Source of the DNA: Bacillota bacterium
GTDB taxonomy: Bacteria > Bacillota > Bacilli > Paenibacillales > Paenibacillaceae
Length of the DNA: 64,000 nucleotides
Assembly (NCBI GenBank): GCA_023460795.1
Contig: JAEWPC010000060.1
Coordinates: forward strand, 42,299 to 106,298
Reading direction: 5' to 3'
The notes beneath the pieces are model-generated. The model had not been told where the DNA came from. It did not search any database and worked only from the letters and a program-made list of their open reading frames with translations. The translations under genes and the position numbers were made by a program. Shown in pieces: positions 6,929 to 14,659 of this stretch; position 1 is the stretch's first letter, and every line of letters starts with the position of its first letter.

Positions 6929-7723
6929 TTGAAATACGCATTATTGGACCGTGGAGACCAGCTATCTCGGCAGTTGGCGGAGCAGCTTCACGGGCTTGCA
7001 GCGACCAAGGGACTTACGCATGACGAACAAAAGCCGGATATCGTCGTCTCGATCGGCGGAGACGGCACGCTGCTTCAGGCGTTCCACCGGTATAAAGACC
7101 AGCTCGACTGCGTATCCTTCGTCGGGGTCCATACGGGACATCTCGGCTTCTATGCCGATTGGAAGAAGGACGAGATCGAACAGCTCGTGAACGCCATGGC
7201 CAGCACGAAGCCCCATAACGTGATCTATCCGCTTTTACATATCGAAGTGAATGCGCAATCCGGTCGTTCGTCTTACTTGGCGTTGAACGAATTCACGCTA
7301 AAGGGCGTCGACGGCACGCTGGTCGCCTCGCTGCTCATTAACGACGAGCCGTTCGAGATGTTCCGCGGCGACGGCATCGTCATCTCCACCCCTTCGGGCA
7401 GTACCGGCTACAACAAAAGTCTCGGCGGCGCCGTCATCCATCCGTCGCTGGAGGCGTTGCAAATCGCGGAAATCGCTTCGATTAATAACAGGATCTACCG
7501 TACGCTTGGCTCTTCGGTCATATTGCCGAAGCATCACCATTGCGACATCGTACCGATTCCCGACAAAGAACTGCACTTCGCCATCGACCATCTAGCCGTT
7601 CAGATGTCCGGCGTCACCTCGATTACGTGCCGGGTATCCGATCAGAAGGTCGCCTTCGCCCGCTATCGGCCGTTCCCGTTCTGGAATCGCGTCAGAGAAG
7701 CGTTCATAGGCTCCAAGGATTAA
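6929..7723 (+). CDS. nadK: NAD kinase
   Basis: A 264-residue soluble enzyme that phosphorylates NAD to NADP, using ATP or polyphosphate. The signature GGDGT is at about residues 43-47 (SIGGDGTLL) with the catalytic aspartate, followed by the NE motif (ALNEFTLK) and the glycine-rich STPSGSTGYNKSLGG loop, all in expected order. Length is that of the short Gram-positive form. The start TTG 6929 lies 9 bases after GGAAGGAG; the open frame upstream overlaps ylbJ and lacks any ribosome-binding site. A strong terminator follows 13 bases after the stop. Confidence 0.92.
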   Translation: MKYALLDRGDQLSRQLAEQLHGLAATKGLTHDEQKPDIVVSIGGDGTLLQAFHRYKDQLDCVSFVGVHTGHLGFYADWKKDEIEQLVNAMASTKPHNVIYPLLHIEVNAQSGRSSYLALNEFTLKGVDGTLVASLLINDEPFEMFRGDGIVISTPSGSTGYNKSLGGAVIHPSLEALQIAEIASINNRIYRTLGSSVILPKHHHCDIVPIPDKELHFAIDHLAVQMSGVTSITCRVSDQKVAFARYRPFPFWNRVREAFIGSKD

Positions 7724-7736
7724 CTTGAGATGAAAC

Positions 7737-7779
7737 AAAAAGCCTTTTCCCGAAACTGTCTTCGGGAAAAGGCTTTTTT
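7737..7779. terminator. Bidirectional terminator between nadK and the yutD-like gene
   Basis: An 18-bp stem (AAAAGCCTTTTCCCGAA with TTCGGGAAAAGGCTTTT) around a 6-base loop has A- and T-runs at the ends, so it can act for both convergent genes. Confidence 0.92.
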
Positions 7780-7786
7780 CTTGTTC

Positions 7787-8758
7787 TTATTCGCTCGCGC
7801 GAGGATTATTGCCGCCTTCGGTGCGCTGCGCGCCTTCCGGTCTGGGGCCTTGCTTGCCGCCGAAGCTCTTGCGCCTGCGGTTCTTGCCCGGCCACCGGCT
7901 TCCGTTGCGCGCCGCCTCCGCGTTCGGATGTACGCCCGCTTCGCCGTTGTTGCGCCCTTCGGTTGCTTGACGGCTGCCGCCCTCGGCGTTCTGCTGCTGC
8001 TGCGGCGGCGGCTTAGGTCCGCGAGGCCCGCCTTGGTTCCCGCGATGCTGGCCCTGCTCGCCGCGGCCTTGTCCGCCGCGCTCATGGTTATGGCCTTGGT
8101 TGCCGGAGCCTTGTCCTTGACGACGCTCTCCCCCTTGACCATGGCCTGGCTTCCCTTGCCGGGAGCCTCCCCGATGCTGGGAGCCGCCTCCGTTAGAGGC
8201 ATTGCTCTCTCTGCGGCGTTCGGCGCTTTCGGCTGCGGCTCGCGCAACCGCGGATACGGTTACATTCGGCACTCTTGCCGGGCCGCCCGGACGTTCCTTA
8301 AGCGGCCAGCGCATTAGCATACCGTTATGTGTCGCCGCCGCCACCGCAGGCGCCGCCGCTGTAGCAGTTGCCGCCGTCTCGGCTACTTGCTCGCCTGCTT
8401 CGCCGGCCGCGGCAGCGCTTGCCGTTGCCGCTTCAGCCGCGTTCTGCTGGCCTTGCGCAAGCTCCTCGGGCGATAACGTCTTGCTATCCACCTTAGCCAA
8501 GACGAAATAGGCGCATCCGAAATTGCAATATTCGTTAATGTAGTCGACCAAGCTCGAGATGACCGATTCCTTCGTCGCGCGAGGATGACCGTCCTTATAG
8601 AAGCCGCGAAGACGCAGCTGGCTATAACCCCAATCGCCTACGATATAATCGAAGCGCTCCAGCACTTCGCTGTACCGTTCGCGGAAAGCTTCCGGATTCC
8701 ATCCGCTCTTGTTCTCGTGAAGCAGCGAGTATGCGTTGTTGCCGGCCATGAAGATCAC
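7787..8758 (-). CDS. yutD: YutD-like (DUF1027) protein with a long disordered G/Q/N/R-rich tail
   Basis: The first ~105 residues are a DUF1027/YutD domain (FMAGNNAYSLLHENKSGWN at the start, FDYIVGDWGYSQLRLRGFY in the middle, CNFGCAYFVL near its end). B. subtilis YutD is only about this long. Here an alanine-rich linker (AAEAATASAAAAGEAG) and then some 140 residues of RGG-, GQG- and Q-rich low-complexity sequence follow, for 323 residues in total. Such tails often bind RNA or drive condensation; that is inference. The start GTG 8758 overlaps the lipA stop codon as GTGA, with GGAGGAG 8 bases upstream, so translation is probably coupled to lipA. The gene ends at the shared terminator. Confidence 0.8.
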   Translation of the reverse strand: MIFMAGNNAYSLLHENKSGWNPEAFRERYSEVLERFDYIVGDWGYSQLRLRGFYKDGHPRATKESVISSLVDYINEYCNFGCAYFVLAKVDSKTLSPEELAQGQQNAAEAATASAAAAGEAGEQVAETAATATAAAPAVAAATHNGMLMRWPLKERPGGPARVPNVTVSAVARAAAESAERRRESNASNGGGSQHRGGSRQGKPGHGQGGERRQGQGSGNQGHNHERGGQGRGEQGQHRGNQGGPRGPKPPPQQQQNAEGGSRQATEGRNNGEAGVHPNAEAARNGSRWPGKNRRRKSFGGKQGPRPEGAQRTEGGNNPRASE

Positions 8759-9660
8759 GTTAGGCTCTCCTCCCGAACACCCGTCGTACTTGCCTGCGCG
8801 GACTTGACCTGCTCGTGCGCATGATAGGAGCTGCGAACGAACGGCGCCGACTCCACGTGGGAAAATCCGCGCGACAGCCCGTCTTGCTTGAACTGCTTGA
8901 ACTCGTCCGGATGAACGTAGCGTACGAGATCGATATGGCTGGAAGACGGCTGCAAATATTGACCCAACGTCAGAATGTTGCAATCCACCGCGCGCAGGTC
9001 GTCCATCGCCTGCAGCACTTCCTCCCGCGTCTCTCCCAAACCTAGCATAATGCTCGACTTCGTAGGGATTTGCGGCTGCATCGCTTTGGCGCGGGCGAGC
9101 AGCTCGAGCGAGCGGCGATACTTCGCCTTCGCGCGCACGCGGTTCGACAAGCGCTCGACCGTCTCGATGTTGTGGTTCAGGATGTCCGGCTTCGCGTCCA
9201 TGACGATCTTGAGCGATTCCTCGTTGCCGAGGAAATCGGGAATCAACACCTCTACGCTGCATAACGGCAGCTTGCGACGGATCGCCTTGATCGTCTCGGC
9301 GAATATCGATGCCCCGCCGTCCTTCAAGTCGTCGCGCGCGACCGACGTCACGACGCAATGCTGCAAGCCCATCTGCACGGCCGCATCGGCTACGCGCTCG
9401 GGCTCCTGCAGATCGAGCTCCGTCGGCAATCCGGTCTTCACCGCGCAGAACCGGCAGGCTCTCGTGCATATGTCTCCGAGAATCATGAAAGTCGCCGTAC
9501 GGTTCGCCCAGCATTCATATATGTTCGGACAGCGCGCTTCCTCGCACACCGTATGCAGCGTCTTCGTCCGCATCATCTGCTTGATCTCTTGGTAAGGTTC
9601 ACCGGTCGTCAGTCTGATCTTCAGCCACTCCGGCTTCGGCGGCTTCGCGCTTGTCGTCAT
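8755..9660 (-). CDS. lipA: Lipoyl synthase
   Basis: A 301-residue radical-SAM enzyme that inserts two sulfurs into octanoyl groups on lipoyl domains. Both iron-sulfur motifs are present: the auxiliary cluster cysteines in CEEARCPNIYEC (39, 44, 50) and the radical-SAM CxxxCxxC in CTRACRFC (65, 69, 72). The C-terminal RSSYHA carries the conserved serine ligand of the auxiliary cluster. It overlaps the yutD-like gene by 4 bases, an order conserved in Bacillus. A TATAAT box at about 9690-9695 on the minus strand is a likely promoter. The sugar-transport block ends only 56 bases upstream. Confidence 0.95.
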   Translation of the reverse strand: MTTSAKPPKPEWLKIRLTTGEPYQEIKQMMRTKTLHTVCEEARCPNIYECWANRTATFMILGDICTRACRFCAVKTGLPTELDLQEPERVADAAVQMGLQHCVVTSVARDDLKDGGASIFAETIKAIRRKLPLCSVEVLIPDFLGNEESLKIVMDAKPDILNHNIETVERLSNRVRAKAKYRRSLELLARAKAMQPQIPTKSSIMLGLGETREEVLQAMDDLRAVDCNILTLGQYLQPSSSHIDLVRYVHPDEFKQFKQDGLSRGFSHVESAPFVRSSYHAHEQVKSAQASTTGVREESLT

Positions 9661-9716
9661 TTCGTTCCCCTCTTTCTGTCCCCCTTATTATAATGTAGTG
9701 TACCGCTTTATGCTAC

Positions 9717-10556
9717 CTACCCTTTGACCGACCCCGCCGTAACTTGCATAAACGAACGATTCGCGAAGAAATAGACGACGAGGATCGGCAGCATCGACAA
9801 GCACGCGCCCGCCATCATAAGATGCGTCTGCATCGCCGCGCCGCTTCCGTATCTCAAGTTCGTCAAACCGACCGTTAACGTCTGCAGCTTCGGCGTGTTC
9901 ATCGTAAAGACGAGCGGCAGAATATATTCGTTCCACGCGGTCCGGAAGGCGAACAAGGCGGTAACGCCGAGACCCGGCTTGAGCAGCGGCAAGATCATTC
10001 TCCAATAAATCCCCATGAAGCTGCATCCATCGATCATCGCGGCCTCGTCCACGTCGCGCGGAATCGCTTTGAAAAATCCCATCAGGATGAAAAAAGTCGT
10101 CGCATGCGCGCTAATGAGAATGAACACGACGCCCCACAGCGATTGATTCAAGCGCAGATCGACCATCAGCTCGAACTGCGGGCGGAGAACGACCGCCCCG
10201 ATCGAGATGAACATCGTGGAGGCTTGCATGACGACGAAAAAACGTTTGCCGATGAAATTCCTGCGGTCCACGACGTACCCCGCCATCGAAGCGACGATCA
10301 GCGTACCGACGGTCGAAGCCACGCTCACGAACAAGCTATTCCACGTATACGTTGAGAAGTTCGCTTGCTTCCACGCTTCCGCGTAGTTCGAGAAATGCCA
10401 CTCCTTCGGCCAGATCGTCGCCCCGGAGGCGAGCTCCAGGTTCGACTTGAAAGAGCCCAGTATCGTCATCAGCACCGGGAATACGGTGAAGAAAGCGATG
10501 ATCAGCAGAAACAACCATAGAATGCCTCGCGAAACCCATTTTCCAATCCCGATCAA
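9717..10556 (-). CDS. Carbohydrate ABC transporter permease, MalG type
   Basis: A 279-residue inner-membrane permease with six predicted membrane spans and the EAA loop between spans four and five (VDEAAMIDGCSFMGIYWRMILPLLKPGL), which docks the ATPase. It ends TAGSVKG, the typical end of this class. It follows the second permease by 12 bases and forms a unit with the binding protein at 11527-12954. No ATPase gene lies nearby, so a shared MsmX/UgpC-type ATPase is presumed. The substrate is probably a beta-galactoside oligosaccharide, judging from the regulatory link to the GH42 gene at 19600; that is inference. Confidence 0.88.
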   Translation of the reverse strand: MIGIGKWVSRGILWLFLLIIAFFTVFPVLMTILGSFKSNLELASGATIWPKEWHFSNYAEAWKQANFSTYTWNSLFVSVASTVGTLIVASMAGYVVDRRNFIGKRFFVVMQASTMFISIGAVVLRPQFELMVDLRLNQSLWGVVFILISAHATTFFILMGFFKAIPRDVDEAAMIDGCSFMGIYWRMILPLLKPGLGVTALFAFRTAWNEYILPLVFTMNTPKLQTLTVGLTNLRYGSGAAMQTHLMMAGACLSMLPILVVYFFANRSFMQVTAGSVKG

Positions 10557-10568
10557 CGGACTCGCCTC

Positions 10569-11462
10569 CTAGTAAATCTTATTAAGCCGTCTGGAGAGCA
10601 TGAAGTAGAATCCGGTAATGACGCCGACGATGATCGCCGTAGCGAATCCGACCGCGCTGCCGTAACCGATCTCTTGAAGCATGGCGGATCCCGTCGATAC
10701 GGGGAACAGCAGTTTGTACACGTACAGGTACATGACCTCCGTCTTGCCAATCGGTCCGCCTTCCGTCAGAACCATGATGCTCTCGTAGCCCTTAAGCGAG
10801 ACGGTAATCGCCAGCATAATAATCATCTGCATGACCGGTCCTAGCATAGGTACCGTAATTTTCCAGAACTTCTGGAACGGACTCGCCCCGTCAATCTCCG
10901 CGCTCTCGTATAGATCTCCGGGAATGCTTTGCAGCCCCGCCAGGAACAGCAGCATGTAGTTCCCGATAGCGCCCCATACGGCCAGAATAATAACCGTCAA
11001 CATCGCGTAATCCGGCCCCAGCCAGTCTATGGCGCTCGATACCAAGCGGTTTTTGGTCAGGAACTGGTTCAGCAAACCGTTGTACGAATTGAAAATGATG
11101 AAGAACACGACGGCGATAACCGCGCTACTGATGACCGTAGGCATGAAATACAGCGCTCTGAGGAAGTTTCTGCCCTTCAACCCTCGGTCAAGAACGACCG
11201 CTATAATTAACGAAAGCGGGATCGTGATCGCGATCTTCCCGCCCGCGTATAAGATCGTATTCCGAACGGCTTCCCAGAACAATTCGTCCCCCCATAGCCG
11301 GGTGAAATTGTCGAAGCCGATATAGATCATATCTCCGTAGCCCTTGTAATCGTAGAACATGTAGCGCATCGCCCAGAAAATCGGGTAAATGCCCAGTACC
11401 GCGGTCAGTAGAAAGCTCGGCAACAGGAAGCCGTAATTCTCGATATGGACTCTCCACTTCAT
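10569..11462 (-). CDS. Carbohydrate ABC transporter permease, MalF/UgpA type
   Basis: A 297-residue permease with six membrane spans and the EAA motif (YESAEIDGASPFQKFWKITVPML). It pairs with the MalG-type permease downstream. ATG 11462 is preferred because AGAGGTGA lies 8 bases upstream; the GTG at 11474 lies within that ribosome-binding site. A 9-bp stem-loop (11488-11516) separates it from the binding-protein gene, as is common where the binding protein is made in excess of the permeases. Confidence 0.88.
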   Translation of the reverse strand: MKWRVHIENYGFLLPSFLLTAVLGIYPIFWAMRYMFYDYKGYGDMIYIGFDNFTRLWGDELFWEAVRNTILYAGGKIAITIPLSLIIAVVLDRGLKGRNFLRALYFMPTVISSAVIAVVFFIIFNSYNGLLNQFLTKNRLVSSAIDWLGPDYAMLTVIILAVWGAIGNYMLLFLAGLQSIPGDLYESAEIDGASPFQKFWKITVPMLGPVMQMIIMLAITVSLKGYESIMVLTEGGPIGKTEVMYLYVYKLLFPVSTGSAMLQEIGYGSAVGFATAIIVGVITGFYFMLSRRLNKIY

Positions 11463-11487
11463 TCGCTCGTTCACCTCTTATGGAGGA

Positions 11488-11516
11488 GGGCACGGAAGTC
11501 GTTAACCTCCGTGCCC
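11488..11516 (-). promoter_or_regulatory. Intercistronic stem-loop between binding protein and permeases
   Basis: GGGCACGGA pairs perfectly with TCCGTGCCC around an 11-base loop, with no T-run. A role as an mRNA-stabilising or partial-termination hairpin lowering permease expression is inferred from position. Confidence 0.55.
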
Positions 11517-11526
11517 CCGCATCTTC

Positions 11527-12954
11527 TTATTTCGTAAGCATCGTGCCTTGCAGCTTCGCCGGATCGAAGTTAGGATCGACGACCGCTTTCGTCTCGCCCG
11601 CCGCAACCGCTTTGTCCAGCGCTTCGTTATAACGCTTGTTCAAGTCCGCGACGATATCGTCGAGCGAGCCTCCGCCAAGGACGTATTTGAAGAACGCGTC
11701 GCCGTAGTTCAAGCCTTGCACCGTCACGGCCGGAGGCAACGGCCATAGCGCGTCGTACTGCGTGAGCAGGAAGCCTTCGACGCCTTTGATGGCCGGGGTG
11801 TTCGCTTGCGCCGCGATGGACGGAACCGCCGAGAGGCCGTAGCCCTTCTCGTGGTAATCCTTCAGCAGCTCGTCGCTATACATATAGGTCAAGAACTTCC
11901 ATGCCGCGTCCTTCTTCTGGGATTGGCTGGAGATCGCGAGCCACTGTCCCGAGTTCGCGAAGCCCGCGGCGCCTTTGATCGTTCCGTCGATCGTCGGCGC
12001 TTGCGCGGCGCCCCAGTTGATCTCGGTCGGGAATTGGTTCTGGTAGACGCCCGGTTCGGCGGAGTAGGAGAGGTACATGCCGATCTTGCCTTGCGCGAAT
12101 TGGGCGCGCAGCGGGTCGATATCGAGCGATTCGACGCCCGGAAGCATGCTGCCGTCGTCTCTCATCTGCTTGAACGCTTCGATGACGGGCTTAAAGCCGC
12201 TGAATTCGAACTTGCCGGTTCTAATGTCGTAGCCGAAGCCGTCGATCCCGCTAAGCTGGAGAATCTCCCTCGCCGAACGGTCCAGCGCGCTCTTCGGAGC
12301 TTTGAAGTTCAAGGCGAAGCCGAATTGGCCGTCGGCCTTGCCCGCTTCGGTAATCTTCTTCGCGTCCTCGACCATCTCCGCGAGCGTCGTCGGCGGGTTC
12401 GCGATCCCGGCCTTGGCGAACAGGTCCTTATTATAGACTAGCCGCAGCGTATAACCGAAGTTCGGCAGCGTATAGATTTTGCCGTCGAATTGATTCGCTT
12501 GATCTTGGATCGTAGGGCCGAATTTCGTCTTCATCTCCTCGGTCAGATAGCTGTCCAGAGGCTCGAGGTAGCCCTTCTTCACGAAAGGAATCGTCGTGTC
12601 TTGGTTCGGGCGCAGAATGTCGGGCGCCTGCTTGCTCGCGAAAGCGATGTCTACCGATTGCACGTAGTTTTCCGTCATCGCCGTTACTTCTACTTCGATA
12701 TGGTCTTGGTTCGTCTTGTTGTAGTTGTCTACCCGTTCTTTGATGTACTCGTTGTCGTGCCGGTCGAAGGTCCAGAAGACAAGCTTGGTCTTCGGCCCTT
12801 TGTCGGCGGGAGCGGATTCTGGGGCTTTATCGCTTGCTTGGTTGCTCGGCGCGGCTGAGCTCGGCTCGTTCGCGTCGTTATTGTTGCTGCTGCAGGCAGA
12901 CAGCAGTAACGCCGACAACGTAACCGCGGACAGCGCGGTGGCTAACTTCTTCAT
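11527..12954 (-). CDS. Extracellular sugar-binding lipoprotein of ABC transporter
   Basis: A 475-residue family 1 solute-binding protein. A lipoprotein signal peptide is clear: MKK, a hydrophobic core and the lipobox LLSAC with the lipidated cysteine at residue 21, followed by an asparagine-rich linker. The mature part has the usual WTFDRHDNEYIKERVDNYN start and aromatic-rich sugar cleft. It is anchored outside the membrane and delivers sugar to the permeases at 9717-11462. Upstream, between this gene and the regulator, lie a 22-bp-period direct repeat and a 12-bp motif shared with the GH42 promoter region, so it is probably induced by the YesN-type regulator at 13052-14659. Confidence 0.9.
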   Translation of the reverse strand: MKKLATALSAVTLSALLLSACSSNNNDANEPSSAAPSNQASDKAPESAPADKGPKTKLVFWTFDRHDNEYIKERVDNYNKTNQDHIEVEVTAMTENYVQSVDIAFASKQAPDILRPNQDTTIPFVKKGYLEPLDSYLTEEMKTKFGPTIQDQANQFDGKIYTLPNFGYTLRLVYNKDLFAKAGIANPPTTLAEMVEDAKKITEAGKADGQFGFALNFKAPKSALDRSAREILQLSGIDGFGYDIRTGKFEFSGFKPVIEAFKQMRDDGSMLPGVESLDIDPLRAQFAQGKIGMYLSYSAEPGVYQNQFPTEINWGAAQAPTIDGTIKGAAGFANSGQWLAISSQSQKKDAAWKFLTYMYSDELLKDYHEKGYGLSAVPSIAAQANTPAIKGVEGFLLTQYDALWPLPPAVTVQGLNYGDAFFKYVLGGGSLDDIVADLNKRYNEALDKAVAAGETKAVVDPNFDPAKLQGTMLTK

Positions 12955-13026
12955 CTCTCTTATATCCTCCCTTGTGGCTGACTCTGATTCGAGTATAAGA
13001 GTCTATCGCCCGATTGAGAGCGAGGT

Positions 13027-13055
13027 AATCTACCGCAATCGGGGGGAGAATCTAC
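13027..13055 (-). promoter_or_regulatory. Candidate operator: GTAGATT direct repeats with CCGATTGCGGTA motif
   Basis: On the minus strand GTAGATT occurs at 13049-13055 and 13027-13033, a 22-bp period or two helical turns, as expected for an AraC-type dimer site. Overlapping it, CCGATTGCGGTA (13031-13042) is repeated exactly upstream of the GH42 gene (19549-19560), in the same orientation relative to the gene. Confidence 0.45.
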
Positions 13056-14659
13056 AGATTGCGCTCCTTATATTCCGAAGGGGTCATGCCGACCGATTTC
13101 TTGAATACTTCGCTGAAATACCGGCGATCCTCGTATCCGACGGCAGCCGCGATATCCTGCACCTGATGGCCGGCCGCGAGCATCGTCTTGGCTTTCTCGA
13201 TGCGCTCTTGCGTCACGTATTGAACGAACGTTCTGCCGGTCACCTTCTTGAACAGGTGGACGAAATAGTTAGCGCTCACGTGAATATGCTTGGCGCACTC
13301 CCCGATCGACAGATCGGCGTGTAGGTTGGCGCGAATATAGCGGATCGATTCCTCGATCCTTCTCTCGGTCTCGGAGTTCTGTCTGCTCTCTATCGATCGG
13401 CAGCCTTCTTTGCATAGCTCCAACAGCGTCTGCTGCAGCTCCACGTGCGGAACGACCGATATCCACTGACCGTCTCGGAACTTCCGTTCGATCGGTTCGA
13501 TCTCCCGATAAGGCACCTTCTCTAGCAGAATTCTTACGATAACGGAGGCAAGCTCGTAATAGACGCTGATCAATAGCATCGGTTCCGGCAGCTTAGGTCC
13601 CGCCGACAGCTCGGCGAAGATCGATTCGAGCACGTTGCACGCTTTGGGCGCGTTGCCCGACAGAAGGCACATGGCCAATTCCTGTTCCTTGTCCTTCGAA
13701 TAACTCGGAAGGCCGGTATCCGAGTTCGCTACGTCGTCGTAGAGCAGAACGGCGTTGCCTCCGGCGTAAAATTGATAGGATAGCGCGAAATTCGCCTCTC
13801 GGTAGGCTTCTCTCAATTGAATCGCGGATGCGGCTTTTCTCCCTAGCCCGATCGATACGGTCAGCTTGGTGAATGCCGCGATGTTCTCCCGGCATAGCTC
13901 GGCGATAGAAGTCGGCTCCAGCGAATCGACCGTATTGTAGATCGCGATGAACCGACTGCTGCTTTCTCTGAAAATATATCCGTTCGTATGCCGAGCCATC
14001 GTCTCCTCGACGATATTGTGCATCGTGAACCGGACTAGCTCCGCTTCTTCGATCGAGAGCGAACGGCTTCGCTCGGCGAAATGGTCGATCTCGATAGCCA
14101 TGACCGCCAAGTCGACCGGCGACAGCTCGACTTGCAGGAACTCCCATCGTCTGCGAATATGCTCCTCGCTCGCAGGATGATGAAGCAGTAGATGGAACAA
14201 TTCTTGCCGCAGGATCGGCAAGCTCATTCGCAGCTTTAGGCGGATTTCCTCCGCCTTGCGCTCCGCCAGCCTTTCCTCTTCGACGGCTTTCTTCGCCTTC
14301 AGCACGACGTCGATGATCGACTGTACCGAATGCGGCTTCGTAATGTAGTCGAACGCGCCGAGCCGAAGCGCCTGCTGCACGTACTCGAAGTCGTTATAAC
14401 CGCTGAAGAAGATGACTTTCCCTTGGAACGCTTCCTCTCTGAGCGTCTTCAGCATCTCGATCCCGTCCATATTCGGCATGCGAATGTCCGTCAGCACGAT
14501 ATCGGGCTTCATCGTCCGAATCATGCGTATGCCTTCGTCGCCGTCCAACGCGGTGCCGCAAACTTCGATCCGATGAGAAGCCCAAGGGATATGCTTGGCT
14601 ATGCCGTCCACCACGCTTCGGATATCGTCAATCACGCATAACGTGCAGGTTGGTCCCAT
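13052..14659 (-). CDS. YesN-type response regulator with AraC DNA-binding domain
   Basis: A 535-residue two-component regulator. Residues 1-125 form a receiver domain with phospho-acceptor aspartate in IVLTDIRMPNMDG and the conserved lysine in YITKPH. A long middle region contains a degenerate GGDEF-like section, and the last 100 residues are two helix-turn-helix motifs of AraC type (IGECAKHIHVSANYFVHLFK and VQDIAAAVGYEDRRYFSEVF). The start follows GGAGGGG by 6 bases and overlaps the kinase gene by 32 bases. With the kinase it probably senses the imported sugar and activates the binding-protein operon downstream. Confidence 0.9.
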   Translation of the reverse strand: MGPTCTLCVIDDIRSVVDGIAKHIPWASHRIEVCGTALDGDEGIRMIRTMKPDIVLTDIRMPNMDGIEMLKTLREEAFQGKVIFFSGYNDFEYVQQALRLGAFDYITKPHSVQSIIDVVLKAKKAVEEERLAERKAEEIRLKLRMSLPILRQELFHLLLHHPASEEHIRRRWEFLQVELSPVDLAVMAIEIDHFAERSRSLSIEEAELVRFTMHNIVEETMARHTNGYIFRESSSRFIAIYNTVDSLEPTSIAELCRENIAAFTKLTVSIGLGRKAASAIQLREAYREANFALSYQFYAGGNAVLLYDDVANSDTGLPSYSKDKEQELAMCLLSGNAPKACNVLESIFAELSAGPKLPEPMLLISVYYELASVIVRILLEKVPYREIEPIERKFRDGQWISVVPHVELQQTLLELCKEGCRSIESRQNSETERRIEESIRYIRANLHADLSIGECAKHIHVSANYFVHLFKKVTGRTFVQYVTQERIEKAKTMLAAGHQVQDIAAAVGYEDRRYFSEVFKKSVGMTPSEYKERNL

